From the NCBI RefSeq assembly GCF_040676675.1, contig NZ_JBFAPK010000023.1, positions 62,001 to 126,000 of the forward strand: 64,000 nucleotides of DNA. Reading direction: 5' to 3'. Source of the stretch: JBFAPK01 sp040676675. GTDB lineage: Bacteria > Actinomycetota > Actinomycetes > Mycobacteriales > Micromonosporaceae. A program made the translations under genes and the position numbers. Shown piece by piece: positions 45,037-53,954 of the stretch. Each line of letters opens with the position of its first letter. The stretch's first letter is position 1. Under the pieces are notes generated by a model. The model ran no database searches. It saw only the letters and a list, made by a program, of their open reading frames with translations, and was not told the origin of the DNA.

Positions 45037-45993
45037 TCAGCTCACCCGGGCCCCGGCGACCGGTCCGTGTGCGGCGCGGGCGTCCCGGCAGACGTTCGCG
45101 GCGATCAGCTCGTCGGCGATTCGCTCGGCGTGTGCCGCGTCCCGGGCCAGGAAGACGCAGGTCGGCCCGGACCCGGAGACCAGGCCGGCGAGCGCGCCCG
45201 CCGCCTCGCCCGCCTTCAGCGTCTCGGCCAGGGCGGGGCGCAGCGACAGCGCGGCGGCCTGGAGGTCGTTGCCGAGCGCCGCGGCGAGCACCGCCGGGTC
45301 GCGCTGGCGCAGCGCGGCCAGCAGCGCGTCGGGCTCGCCGACCGGCTCGGGGGCGCCGCCGGCCGCGCGGAGCCGGTCCAGTTCGCCGTACGCCTGCGGG
45401 GTGGCGAGGCCGCCGTCGGCGACGGCGACGACCCAGTGCCAGGAGACGGGGCGGGCGAGCACGGGGCTGACCACCTCGCCCCGGCCGGTGCCGAGCGCGG
45501 TACCGCCGTACACCAGGAAGGGCACGTCGGAGCCGATGCCAGCGGCGATGCGGGCCAGCTCGTCGCGGGAGAGCCCGGTGCCCCAGAGCGCGTCGCAGGC
45601 GACCAGGGCGGCGGCCGCGTCGGCGCTGCCGCCCGCGAGCCCGCCGGCGAGCGGGATCTGCTTGCGCAGGTGCAGCCGGGCGTGGGCGGGCATGCCGGTG
45701 TACGCGGCGAGCGCCCGGGTCGCCTTGATGACGAGGTTGGACTCGTCGAGGGCCAGCTCGCCGGCGCCCTCGCCCTCCATGGTGAGGGTGAGGGTGTCCC
45801 CGCGCCGGGCGGTCAGCTCGTCGTAGAGCGAAATGGCGTGGTAGACGGTGCTCAGCTCGTGGTAGCCGTCGGCGCGCAGCGGGCCGACACCGAGGTGCAG
45901 GTTGATCTTGGAAGGTACCCGGACCCGTACCGGACCGGACGCCCCCCGCCGACGACGGTCGTCCTCGTCGTCCGGCCCCCACGCTTCGGTCAT
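45037..45993 (-). CDS. ispE: 4-diphosphocytidyl-2-C-methyl-D-erythritol kinase
   Basis: GHMP kinase of 318 residues in the MEP isoprenoid pathway. Motifs: PSKINLHLGVGPLRADGYHE near residue 28, PLAGGLAGGSADAAAALVA (ATP loop) near residue 120, and VSGSGPTCVFLA near residue 285. ATG 45993 overlaps the Uma2 stop by four bases (ATGA). The usual actinobacterial order rsmA-ispE is interrupted here by the Uma2 gene. Confidence 0.95.
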   Translation of the reverse strand: MTEAWGPDDEDDRRRRGASGPVRVRVPSKINLHLGVGPLRADGYHELSTVYHAISLYDELTARRGDTLTLTMEGEGAGELALDESNLVIKATRALAAYTGMPAHARLHLRKQIPLAGGLAGGSADAAAALVACDALWGTGLSRDELARIAAGIGSDVPFLVYGGTALGTGRGEVVSPVLARPVSWHWVVAVADGGLATPQAYGELDRLRAAGGAPEPVGEPDALLAALRQRDPAVLAAALGNDLQAAALSLRPALAETLKAGEAAGALAGLVSGSGPTCVFLARDAAHAERIADELIAANVCRDARAAHGPVAGARVS

Positions 45994-46586
45994 CCGGCGA
46001 TGTCCCGCACGGGCAGGCGGATCTCGAACGGCTTCTCCAGCACCAGTTCCTCCGCCGCCTCGGCGACCAGCTGGTAGCCGCCGTCGACCAGCTCGTACGC
46101 GTAGATCCGGACCGGGTCCTGCTCGATCCGCCAGAAGTACCGGATGCCGGCGGCGGCGTACCCGGCCGGCTTCTCCAGCCGGTCCCGCCGGCGCGTGCTC
46201 GGCGAGACCACCTCCACCACCAGCACCACGTGGTCGGGCAGTGCATAGTGGCTCTGCGGGTTGAGCGTCTCGCGCTGGAGCAGCAGCACGTCCGGCTCGA
46301 AGGTCTGCACCCCGTCGATCAGGACGCCGGTGGCGACACTCGGCACCAGATCCAGCGGAGCGTGCTGGCGCAGCCACATCCAGAGCAGCGCGCTGATGTC
46401 CTGGTGGCCGAAGGTCGGGGACGGGACCACGATCATCACTCCATCGCGCAGCTCGACGCGGGGCGCGTCGTCGGGGAGGGCCAGCACGTCCTCGACCGTG
46501 TAGTTGCCCAACCGCTGCCGCACCGGATCGGGTGACCACAGCGGGCGGCCAGCGGGCCCCAGCGGCTGGGCCGTCATGTCGTACAC
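45990..46586 (-). CDS. Uma2 family endonuclease-like protein
   Basis: Uma2/DUF820 protein of 198 residues with a PD-(D/E)xK nuclease fold. Conserved pieces: RVELRDGVMIVVPSPTFGHQ near residue 36, TFEPDVLLLQ near residue 95, VVLVVEVVSPSTRRRDRLEK near residue 120 with the acidic/Lys active residues, and YWLVEE-like FWRIEQDP. Cellular role of the family is unknown. It lies between rsmA and ispE, coupled to ispE by ATGA, a likely insertion into a housekeeping operon. Confidence 0.88.
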   Translation of the reverse strand: MYDMTAQPLGPAGRPLWSPDPVRQRLGNYTVEDVLALPDDAPRVELRDGVMIVVPSPTFGHQDISALLWMWLRQHAPLDLVPSVATGVLIDGVQTFEPDVLLLQRETLNPQSHYALPDHVVLVVEVVSPSTRRRDRLEKPAGYAAAGIRYFWRIEQDPVRIYAYELVDGGYQLVAEAAEELVLEKPFEIRLPVRDIAG

Positions 46587-46609
46587 CTCCTGATGGGCAC
46601 GGCGCCAGC

Positions 46610-47500
46610 CTACTCGGCGGCCGGCGGGGCCGGTGGGGCCGACGCGGCCACGGCGGCGAACTGCTCGACGGAGAGCGACTCGCCCCGGGCACCCGGGTCG
46701 ACCCCGGCCGCGACGAGCGCGGCGGCGGCCCGGTCGGCGCCGCCCGCCCAGCCCGCGAGCGCCGCGCGCAGCGTCTTGCGCCGCTGCGCGAACGCGGCGT
46801 CGATCACCGCGAAGACCCGGGCCCGGGGTACGTCGGTGCGGGGCGGGTCGCGGCGGACGAAGGCGACCAGCCCGGAGTCCACGTTGGGCACCGGCCAGAA
46901 GACGCTGGGCGGAACCCGGCCGGCGGGCCGGGCGGCGGCGTACCAGGCGAGCTTCACCGACGGTACGCCGTAGGTTTTGGAGCCGGGGCCGGCGGTGAGC
47001 CGGTCGGCGACCTCCTTCTGCACCATCACCAGCCCCCGGGCGAGGCTCGGCAGCTCGGCGAGCAGGTGCAGCACCACCGGTACGGCCACGTTGTAGGGCA
47101 GGTTGGCGACCAGCGCGGTCGGCGGCGGGTCGGCCAACTCGGCGGCGGTGACCCGCAGCGCGTCGGCCCGGTGCACGGTCAGCCGGGCCGCGCCGGGCGG
47201 TCCGGCGTACGCCGCCGCGGTCTCCGGCAGGGCGCCGGCCAGCACCGGGTCGATCTCGACGGCGTGCACGTGCGCGACGACCGGCAGCAGGGCCAGGGTG
47301 AGCGAGCCGAGCCCCGGGCCGACCTCCAGCGCCACGTCCTCGGGGGCCAGGCCGGCGGCGGCGACGATCCGGCGGACGGTGTTCGGGTCGTGGACGAAGT
47401 TCTGGCCCAGCCGCTTGGTCGGCGCCACGCCCAGCCGGGCCGCCAGCTCCCGGATCTCGGCCGGGCCGAGCAGCCCGGTGCCGCCGAGGGGCCCGGTCAC
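46610..47500 (-). CDS. rsmA: 16S rRNA dimethyladenosine transferase (KsgA)
   Basis: Methyltransferase of about 296 residues that dimethylates A1518 and A1519 of 16S rRNA. Motifs: RLGQNFVHDPNTVRRIV near residue 32, LEVGPGLGSLTLALL (SAM site), NLPYNVAVPVVLHLL (catalytic NLPY). GTG 47500 overlaps the tatD stop by four bases (GTGA). In mycobacteria rpfB stands between tatD and this gene; here they are directly coupled and no rpf gene is seen. Confidence 0.95.
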   Translation of the reverse strand: MTGPLGGTGLLGPAEIRELAARLGVAPTKRLGQNFVHDPNTVRRIVAAAGLAPEDVALEVGPGLGSLTLALLPVVAHVHAVEIDPVLAGALPETAAAYAGPPGAARLTVHRADALRVTAAELADPPPTALVANLPYNVAVPVVLHLLAELPSLARGLVMVQKEVADRLTAGPGSKTYGVPSVKLAWYAAARPAGRVPPSVFWPVPNVDSGLVAFVRRDPPRTDVPRARVFAVIDAAFAQRRKTLRAALAGWAGGADRAAAALVAAGVDPGARGESLSVEQFAAVAASAPPAPPAAE

Positions 47501-48441
47501 GGCCGCCACGGCCCGAAGACCCGCTCGCCGGTGGCGGAGATGGCGGTGCAGAGTTCGGCCAGGTCGGCGCCGGTCGTCTCGGCCAGCGCCCGGACGGTCA
47601 GCGGGATCAGGTACGACGCGTTGGGGCGGCCCCGGTACGGCACCGGGGTCAGGTACGGCGCGTCGGTCTCCACCAGCATCTGGTCCAGCGGGGTGACCCG
47701 GGCCGCCTCGCGCAGCGCCCCGGCGCTGGCGAAGGTGACCGTGCCGGCGAAGCTCAGCAGGTAACCGCGGCGGACGCACTCGGCGGCGAACGCGGCGTCA
47801 CCGGAGAAGCAGTGCATGATCACCGTGTCGGGCGCGCCCTCGCTGTCCAGCACCCGCAACACGTCGTCGTGCGCGTCGCGATCGTGGATCATGAGTGGCT
47901 TGCCGTACCGCTTCGCGATGGCGATGTGCGCCCGGAAGCTCAGCTCCTGCGCGGCGCGCCCCTCGGGGCCGGTACGGAAGTGGTCCAGTCCCGTCTCGCC
48001 GATCCCGCGTACCCGGTCGTCCGCGGCGAGCGTCTCGATCTCGCGCAGCGCCGCGTCGAGGTCGTCGAGGAGCGGCGCCTCGTTCGGGTGCACCGCGACG
48101 GTGGCCAGCACCGCCGGCTCGCGCCGGGCCAGCTCGACCCCCCAGCGGGACGACGGGACGTCGACGCCGACCTGGACCAACCGGTCGATCCCGGCTTCGG
48201 CCGCCACCGCGAGCGCCGTGGCGATCGGGTCGAGCCCGCCTGCGTCGGATCCTCCGTCGGGCACACGCCCGTCGGGGTCGGTCCCGGGCCCACCGCCGGG
48301 CACCCCGGCCTCGGCGATGGTGAGGTCGAGGTGGGTGTGGCTGTCGAACACCGGCAGCGGCAGCGGCTCGGGCGGCGGCGGGAACTCTCCCGCCCGGCGG
48401 CCGTTCTTGCCGCCGCGGGACTTGGCAGGCTCAGTCATCAC
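47497..48441 (-). CDS. tatD: TatD family metal-dependent DNase
   Basis: TIM-barrel hydrolase of 314 residues. Metal motifs: FDSHTHLDLT near residue 33, GIGETGLDHFR, PLMIHDRDAHDD, MHCFSGDAAFA and VETDAPYLTPVPY. Compared with the usual 260 residues it has an insert of about 30 residues near residue 45-70 rich in Gly/Asp/Pro. It starts the minus-strand run tatD-rsmA-(Uma2)-ispE. An ATG one codon after the listed start is equally possible. Confidence 0.93.
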   Translation of the reverse strand: MMTEPAKSRGGKNGRRAGEFPPPPEPLPLPVFDSHTHLDLTIAEAGVPGGGPGTDPDGRVPDGGSDAGGLDPIATALAVAAEAGIDRLVQVGVDVPSSRWGVELARREPAVLATVAVHPNEAPLLDDLDAALREIETLAADDRVRGIGETGLDHFRTGPEGRAAQELSFRAHIAIAKRYGKPLMIHDRDAHDDVLRVLDSEGAPDTVIMHCFSGDAAFAAECVRRGYLLSFAGTVTFASAGALREAARVTPLDQMLVETDAPYLTPVPYRGRPNASYLIPLTVRALAETTGADLAELCTAISATGERVFGPWRP

Positions 48442-48649
48442 CCGCCAGCATCACATACCGCGGACCCGGTCCCGCGCGCCCGGCCGGATGATCGGTCCCG
48501 GTCACCGGCCGGACGGGCGGAACCGGCTGACCGGACGGCCCCGAACTCCCCCGCCGGACGGTTTGCCCTGTTCACCATGGTCGCCCGGGTAGCCTCCCGG
48601 CAATCCGCCGTTCACGTGACGGGCACCGGACGACCCTACGTTCGCCCAC

Positions 48650-49981
48650 GTGAGCGTCACTGACCGAACCAGCGGCGCAGAGGCACCGGCGGGCCTCCGG
48701 GTGAGCTACCGCGGCGCCGTCTACCCCGCCGAGGAGCTGGCCCGTGGGGCGGCGTACGAGTTGTACAGCGCCGAGCCGGTCGACGGGTTCGACCGGGACA
48801 CCCGGCCGACGTCGCGGTACGGGTGGCACCGGTTCGTACACCTCACCGAGATCTCCGGGGTGTCCAGCCGGCCCGACCGTACGGCCGTCGGTTCCGGGGC
48901 CCGGCCCGACCGGGGCGAGCCCGGCCGAGGCGAGCCGGGCCGGAGCGCGGCAGGCCGCGGCGAGGCGGGTGAGCTGGACGCGCCGCTGATGGCGCCGCTC
49001 AGCCAGACCCGCGGCTGGGCCGACATCCACCAGCTCAGCCAGAACCCGGCCAACGCCGAACACCCGGTGCTCTCGGCCGTGCTCGGCTCGGCGCTGATCC
49101 GGCGCGGCACCCGGATGATCAAGGTGCTCTCCGCGCGGCAGCTCGCCGGGCACGTGCGGGGGTGGCTGCCGTACGGCTTCTGCTACCGCGAGCACGACGT
49201 CGCGCACCTGCGCACCCCGGCCGGCCTGTCGCTGCTGCGCACCGACGCCGACGCCACCGGGGGCGCCGCGCCCGACGTCGTCTACGCGCTGCGCTGGCGG
49301 GCCATCGACCCGATCGACTACGCGGTACCGGTCGGCGACGGCTACCGCGACCTGGCCCGGATCCCACCGCACGACCGGATCGGCTCACCCGTGCTCGGCA
49401 CCGGGTTCACCCCGAGCGGGCGGCACCTGATCCCCGAGTTCGTCACCCGCAACTTCGCCGACCTGCCCATGCCGGCCAACGCGAGCCTGCTCGCGTACAC
49501 GCCGCAGGGGGACGAGGTGGTGCTCTACACGTACCAGCCGGAGCAGCGGGGCTGGCTGCGGCTGGCCGGCCCGCAGTGGCGGCACCTGCTCGCCGCCGTG
49601 CCCAACATCTCCCCCGACCAGGAGTACGTGCCGACCGGCGACGCGCCCCGCTCGACCCAGCTCGTCGGCCGGTACGGCGACCAGGTGTACGAGGCCGTCG
49701 CCGACCTGCCCGGCGAGTTCCGGGTGCTGGCGATGACCCGGGCCGCCCGCTACCCGGTGGAGTCGGTGAGCCGCCGAGCCCGGTACGCCACCTGGCGCGG
49801 CACGGACTGCCTGGTGCTCCGGGAGGAGGCGGCCTGGCTGCGGCTGCGCCTCTGCTTCCCGAGCCCGGAGAACATCGCCGCGCTCGGGGCGCAGTGCTAC
49901 GAGCGCGGCGTGTACGAGGCGTGGGCGCCGGTCGCCGACGTCACGGACGACCGGCTCGTCGAGGTGCCGTACCCGGCCTGA
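48650..49981 (+). CDS. Unrecognised conserved-looking protein
   Basis: Soluble protein of 443 residues with no signal peptide or membrane helix. Codon usage is that of a real gene (high G/C third position). Residues 70-105 are a Gly/Arg/Pro-rich linker; the rest is rich in Tyr, Arg and Trp, with segments such as RYGWHRFVHLTEI, YGFCYREHDVAHL, EVVLYTYQPEQRGWLRLAG and RARYATWRGTDCLVLREEA. The linker separates an N-terminal domain from a larger C-terminal one. I recognise no family. A TACGTT -10-like hexamer ends 7 bases before the GTG, suggesting a leaderless transcript. It is divergent from tatD and convergent with the sigma/propeller pair. Confidence 0.75.
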   Translation: MSVTDRTSGAEAPAGLRVSYRGAVYPAEELARGAAYELYSAEPVDGFDRDTRPTSRYGWHRFVHLTEISGVSSRPDRTAVGSGARPDRGEPGRGEPGRSAAGRGEAGELDAPLMAPLSQTRGWADIHQLSQNPANAEHPVLSAVLGSALIRRGTRMIKVLSARQLAGHVRGWLPYGFCYREHDVAHLRTPAGLSLLRTDADATGGAAPDVVYALRWRAIDPIDYAVPVGDGYRDLARIPPHDRIGSPVLGTGFTPSGRHLIPEFVTRNFADLPMPANASLLAYTPQGDEVVLYTYQPEQRGWLRLAGPQWRHLLAAVPNISPDQEYVPTGDAPRSTQLVGRYGDQVYEAVADLPGEFRVLAMTRAARYPVESVSRRARYATWRGTDCLVLREEAAWLRLRLCFPSPENIAALGAQCYERGVYEAWAPVADVTDDRLVEVPYPA

Positions 49982-50010
49982 GCGGCGGACCCGCTCGACC
50001 CGCTCCCTGG

Positions 50011-51315
50011 TCAGGGGCAGTTCCAGCGGACCGGCACGCCGGCGCTGCTGCCGCCGATCCAGCCGCCGTCCTCGCTCAGCGCGGCGGCGTAGCTGTCCGG
50101 CTTGCCCCGCAGGCCCGGCAACTCCCGCGAGGTGTTGTCGGGGGCGCGCAGTTCGGCCAGCCCCTCCGGCCGGTTGACGACCAGCCAGCGGCGCGAGTTG
50201 ACCACTCCGATCCGCCCCTCGGTCACCACGGCGGCCGTACCGTTGCGCAGGTCCCAGACGGCCGCGATGCCCAGCTGTCGGGTCGCGGCCGGGTTCGGGA
50301 ACCCCGCGGCCGTCCCCGGTCCACGCGTGGCTTCCGGGCCGTAGGGCTGGAGCTTCTCCTGGGCCAGGGCGGCGGCCTGCTTGCGCTGCTCGACGGCCGA
50401 CGGGTCCGCGCCGTCGGTCGGCTTCGGGAAGAGCAGGCCGTACGCCCAGTCGCCGCGTACCCCGAGCACGGTGGCGGCGCTGGTCCCGTCCGGGAGCGCG
50501 AGCGGGCTGCCGACCCCGGCCGCGTCCCACTGGTACGGGACGGACCCCTTCTCCCCCTCGACCGTGCCGACCACCACCCCGGCGTCCGAGATGCCGAAGG
50601 CCAGCGCCTTCCCCGGGGCCTTGACCTCCTCGGGCCACGCCTTCGCGTTGACGCCCCGCCAGACCACCGGCACCGTCCCCTTGCGCCCGAACAGCACGCC
50701 GGCCACGTCGCCGGCGGCGTTGACGGCGTTCGCCTCCGCCCCGGTGTACCCGGCCGGGATCGGCAGGTGGATCAGGTCACCACTGCCGGTCCAGGCCCAG
50801 GCGACCGTCCGGGCACCGGTCTGGTACCGGCCCACGACGAGGCCGCTGTCGTTGACGGCCAGCGGGTCGGCGAGCACTCCCGGAACGGGCAGCCGCTGCT
50901 GCTTCGTGCCGTCCCAGCGCACGGCCGAACCGATCGTTCCCTTGAACGAGGTGAAACCGACCAGGTACCGGCCGCTCGGCGAACCGGCGTTGACGGAACC
51001 CTCCGTCGCCTTCGGCCCCAGTTCCAGCGGCGTGGCCGTGCAGGGCGGGGGCGGCGTCGTCGACGTCATCGCGGCGGGCCCCAGCAGCGCGGGCGGATCG
51101 GCGGGGCCGTCGCGGTCCAGCAACTGGACGCCGCCGACCGCCAGGAGGCTGAGCACGAACGCACCGGCGGTGGCGGCCGTCGAGCGGCGGCGGCGACGCG
51201 CCCGCCGGCCGGCGGCGAGCAGATCGGCGGCGCCCATCCGGCCCGGCGGCGGCTCCACCTCGGACATGATGATCCGGATAACCGCCTCGTCGCGGCCCTC
51301 GTCGTCGTGCATCAC
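50011..51315 (-). CDS. Membrane-anchored HAF-repeat propeller protein paired with an ECF sigma factor
   Basis: Protein of 434 residues. An N-terminal cytoplasmic part of about 45 residues, a run of Arg residues, one TM helix (TAGAFVLSLLAVGGVQLL, about 47-65), then an extracellular domain with repeated VN-x-x-G-x-VVG motifs (AVNDSGLVVGRY, AVNAAGDVAGVLF, GISDAGVVVGTV), the pattern of HAF repeats, predicted beta-propeller. The start overlaps the sigma stop by four bases (ATGA). No zinc anti-sigma motif. It is the second sigma-coupled membrane propeller in this window. Confidence 0.82.
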   Translation of the reverse strand: MMHDDEGRDEAVIRIIMSEVEPPPGRMGAADLLAAGRRARRRRRSTAATAGAFVLSLLAVGGVQLLDRDGPADPPALLGPAAMTSTTPPPPCTATPLELGPKATEGSVNAGSPSGRYLVGFTSFKGTIGSAVRWDGTKQQRLPVPGVLADPLAVNDSGLVVGRYQTGARTVAWAWTGSGDLIHLPIPAGYTGAEANAVNAAGDVAGVLFGRKGTVPVVWRGVNAKAWPEEVKAPGKALAFGISDAGVVVGTVEGEKGSVPYQWDAAGVGSPLALPDGTSAATVLGVRGDWAYGLLFPKPTDGADPSAVEQRKQAAALAQEKLQPYGPEATRGPGTAAGFPNPAATRQLGIAAVWDLRNGTAAVVTEGRIGVVNSRRWLVVNRPEGLAELRAPDNTSRELPGLRGKPDSYAAALSEDGGWIGGSSAGVPVRWNCP

Positions 51316-51842
51316 GCGCTCCTCGTCTCCTGCAGGCGACCGCGATCGGCGTACAGCCAGTGCTCACCCAGCAGGCGGCGCATCGTGGCGAGCCCGCGGG
51401 AGGTCTGGCTCTTGACGTTGCCGGTGGAACAGCCGAGGGTCGCGGCGGTCTCCTGGACCGACAGGTCGCAGAAGAACCGCAGCACCAGGACGCTGCGCTG
51501 GCCCGGGCTCAGCTGGGCGAGCGCGGTGCGCACGGCGTCGGCCTCCTCCACGTCCGGTCCCGGCGGTGACGGCAGCTCCGGCGTCCGCCAGGAGAGCAGC
51601 ACCTTCGCCCAGGAGCGGCGCGCCTCGTCCAGGTAGCGCCGCACCAGGATGCGGTGCACGTACCCGTCGATGTTGCCGACCTTCCTGATCCGGGCCCATT
51701 TCAGGTAGACCGTGACCAGCGTGGCCTGGACGATGTCGTCGGCACGGTGCGCGTCACCGCAGAGCAGGTAAGCGGAACGCCGCAGCCGGCTCAACGCCGC
51801 CGAGACGTACGCGACATACTCCTCGTCCTCATCTGCCGACAA
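51312..51842 (-). CDS. ECF sigma factor, SigE family
   Basis: ECF sigma factor of 176 residues. Region 2: YVSAALSRLRRSAYLLCGDA then ADDIVQATLVTVYLKWARI; the phrase IDGYVHRILVRRYLDEARR is typical of the actinobacterial SigE group. Region 4: LSPGQRSVLVLRFFCDLSVQ then TAATLGCSTGNVKSQTSRGL. Its stop overlaps the start of the membrane propeller gene (ATGA). The pair resembles the sigma/propeller pair at 25413-27333 in layout but differs in propeller type. Confidence 0.92.
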   Translation of the reverse strand: MSADEDEEYVAYVSAALSRLRRSAYLLCGDAHRADDIVQATLVTVYLKWARIRKVGNIDGYVHRILVRRYLDEARRSWAKVLLSWRTPELPSPPGPDVEEADAVRTALAQLSPGQRSVLVLRFFCDLSVQETAATLGCSTGNVKSQTSRGLATMRRLLGEHWLYADRGRLQETRSA

Positions 51843-51917
51843 CGGGGGCTCCTTCCTCCGGCACCAACCCTGCTATCGGGGCCGGCCCGCCCGCCGGTTG
51901 GCGGAGCGTGGCGCAGA

Positions 51918-52676
51918 TCACGTGCCGAGCAGGAGCGCGGCGGTCGCCTCGTCGGCCGGCAGGAACGCCTCCAGCTTCAGCTCCGCGACGGTGACGTCGA
52001 CGGCGGTGGCGAAGGTGGTCACCGTCGTCATGAGGCGCAGCTCGCCGCGGGGCGTGGCCAGCCGCAGCGGTACGGCGAAACCGAGGGGGTCGGCCGGCGA
52101 CTCCTGCTCCGGAACGTACCCGCGCAGCTCGGCCAGGAGCGCGGCGAGCCGCTCGTCCGGGTGGCGGGACAGCTCCTGCTGGAGGCGCTCCACGACGTGC
52201 CGGGACCACTCGGGCAGGTTGGCGACCCGCGGCGCCATGCCGTCCGGGTGCAGCGCCACCCGGTAGGCGTTGACCGGCGGCGCCAGCAGCTCGCCGGCCA
52301 CCCCGGCCGTGAGCAGCTCGAACCCCTTGTTGGCGGCGACCAGGTCGCCGTAGCGGTCCACCACCACCGCCGGGTACGGCTGGTGCCCGGCGAGGATGTG
52401 CCGCAGCGCGTCGCGTACCGGGGCGAGCGCCGGATCGTCCAGCGCGGTACGCGGGTAGACCGGCGCGTAGCCGGCCGCGAGCAGCAGGTCGTTCCGCTCG
52501 CGCAGCGGCAGCTCCAGCGACTCGGCCAGGCGCACCACCATGGCCCGGCCCGGGGCGGAACGGCCGGACTCCATGAAGCTGACGTGCCGCTGCGTGGTGC
52601 CGGCCCGCAGGGCCAGGTCGAGCTGACTGAGGCGGCTACGGGTACGCCGTTCGCGCAGCGCCTGGGGGAAGTTCAC
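51918..52676 (-). CDS. XRE-family regulator with MmyB-like domain
   Basis: Regulator of 252 residues. The HTH is at residues 8-60 (LRERRTRSRLSQLDLALRAG, TTQRHVSFMESGRSAPGRAM). The rest, with AVVVDRYGDLVAANKGFELL and ATPRGELRLMTTVTTFATAV, matches the MmyB-like ligand domain seen in regulators beside oxidoreductase genes. It is divergent from an LLM oxidoreductase gene, with a perfect palindrome between, so this oxidoreductase is the likely target. Confidence 0.9.
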   Translation of the reverse strand: MNFPQALRERRTRSRLSQLDLALRAGTTQRHVSFMESGRSAPGRAMVVRLAESLELPLRERNDLLLAAGYAPVYPRTALDDPALAPVRDALRHILAGHQPYPAVVVDRYGDLVAANKGFELLTAGVAGELLAPPVNAYRVALHPDGMAPRVANLPEWSRHVVERLQQELSRHPDERLAALLAELRGYVPEQESPADPLGFAVPLRLATPRGELRLMTTVTTFATAVDVTVAELKLEAFLPADEATAALLLGT

Positions 52677-52710
52677 CCCGCAGTTCTAACGCGCGGACGG
52701 CGACCCGACC

Positions 52711-52726
52711 ATTCCCCGCGGGGAAT
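52711..52726. promoter_or_regulatory. Perfect 16-bp palindrome between XRE and LLM genes
   Basis: ATTCCCCGCGGGGAAT, a perfect palindrome 35 bases from the XRE start and 36 bases from the LLM start. Symmetric position suggests an operator used by the XRE protein to control both genes. Confidence 0.8.
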
Positions 52727-52761
52727 TGCCGGCAGCGGGGCGGGTTCCCAGGATCGGCGGC

Positions 52762-53739
52762 ATGACTGCTGACGGAACCCGGCTCGGGGTGCTGCTGCCG
52801 ACCGGACGGGCGCAATGGGGGGCGGGCACGGATCCGCGCGAGCTGGTGGGCTTCGCGACGCACGCGGAACGCCTGGGCTACGACTCGCTCTGGGTGAACG
52901 ACTCCCTGGTGACACCCCGCATCGAGGCGCTCACCATGCTGGCCGCCGTGGCGCCGGTCACCACGCGGGTCACCCTGGGTACCGCGGCGTTGCTGCCGGT
53001 ACTGCGCCGGCCGGTCTCGGCGGCGCAGAGCCTCGCCTCGATCGACCTGCTCTCCGGCGGGCGGCTGGTCCTCGCCGTCGGCGCCGGCTTTCCGGGCCGA
53101 CTGGGCCGACCGATGTACGACCTCTCCGAGGTGCCGTGGCGGGACCGGTTCACCCGGCTGGACGAGACGGTGGCGCTGTGGCGGCGGCTCTGGACCGCCG
53201 ACGGGCCGTCGTCGTACCACGGGAGGCTGCTGCGCTTCGACGAGCTGCCGCCGGCGACGAGGCCGTACCGGCCGGGCGGGCCGCCGATCTGGCTCGGCGG
53301 GGCGACGCCGGCCGCGCTGGCGCGTACCGGGCGGCACTACGACGGATGGTTGCCGTACCCGCCCGACCCGGCCGACTACGCGGCCGGCTGGAGCGCGGTA
53401 CGGGACGCGGCGGGCGCGGCCGGCCGGGACCCGGCGGCGCTCACCCCCGCGCTCTTCGTCACGCTGCTGGTCTGCGACGACGTGGCCGCCGCCGAGCGGA
53501 CGCTGGCGGAGTACAGCCAGGTCACCTACGGGATGCCGCTCGACGTGCTGCGGACCATCCAGGTGGTGCTCGCCGGACCGGCCGCGCGGATCGTCGAGCG
53601 GCTGCGCCCCTACCTCGCGGGCGGTGCCCGGCATCTCGTCTGTCGGATCGCCGCGCTCGACCTGGCATCCCAGCGCGACCAGCTCGAACGCATAGCGGAG
53701 CTGCTACCGCTGCTCGGCACGGGCCCGGGCGACCGGTAG
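52762..53739 (+). CDS. LLM class flavin/F420-dependent oxidoreductase
   Basis: Luciferase-like monooxygenase-fold enzyme of 325 residues. Characteristic segments: LGYDSLWVNDSLVTPRIEAL, TTRVTLGTAALLPVLRRPVS, SIDLLSGGRLVLAVGAGF and GGPPIWLGGATPAALART. The cofactor may be FMN or coenzyme F420; the sequence does not decide. The TIM barrel is complete and length normal. ATG 52762 is chosen because it precedes the first beta strand (GVLLPTG). It is divergent from the XRE regulator around the palindrome. Confidence 0.9.
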   Translation: MTADGTRLGVLLPTGRAQWGAGTDPRELVGFATHAERLGYDSLWVNDSLVTPRIEALTMLAAVAPVTTRVTLGTAALLPVLRRPVSAAQSLASIDLLSGGRLVLAVGAGFPGRLGRPMYDLSEVPWRDRFTRLDETVALWRRLWTADGPSSYHGRLLRFDELPPATRPYRPGGPPIWLGGATPAALARTGRHYDGWLPYPPDPADYAAGWSAVRDAAGAAGRDPAALTPALFVTLLVCDDVAAAERTLAEYSQVTYGMPLDVLRTIQVVLAGPAARIVERLRPYLAGGARHLVCRIAALDLASQRDQLERIAELLPLLGTGPGDR

Positions 53740-53954
53740 CGCACCCGCCGGGACCTTCGGCTGCCGATCGAGCCCGGCGGTACGGGCGACGCGGCGGGGG
53801 CCGAATTCGACGTCGCCCGGCCAGCCGTTCGCGCCTGACTGCGACAAAGCCGGCAACTGCGGCCTAATACACCGTAAGGCAACCAAGAGTACGGGACGCC
53901 GGGCCGTGATCCAGCCGTCGCCCGATTGTCGTAGGGGTGCGATAGAACGGGACA

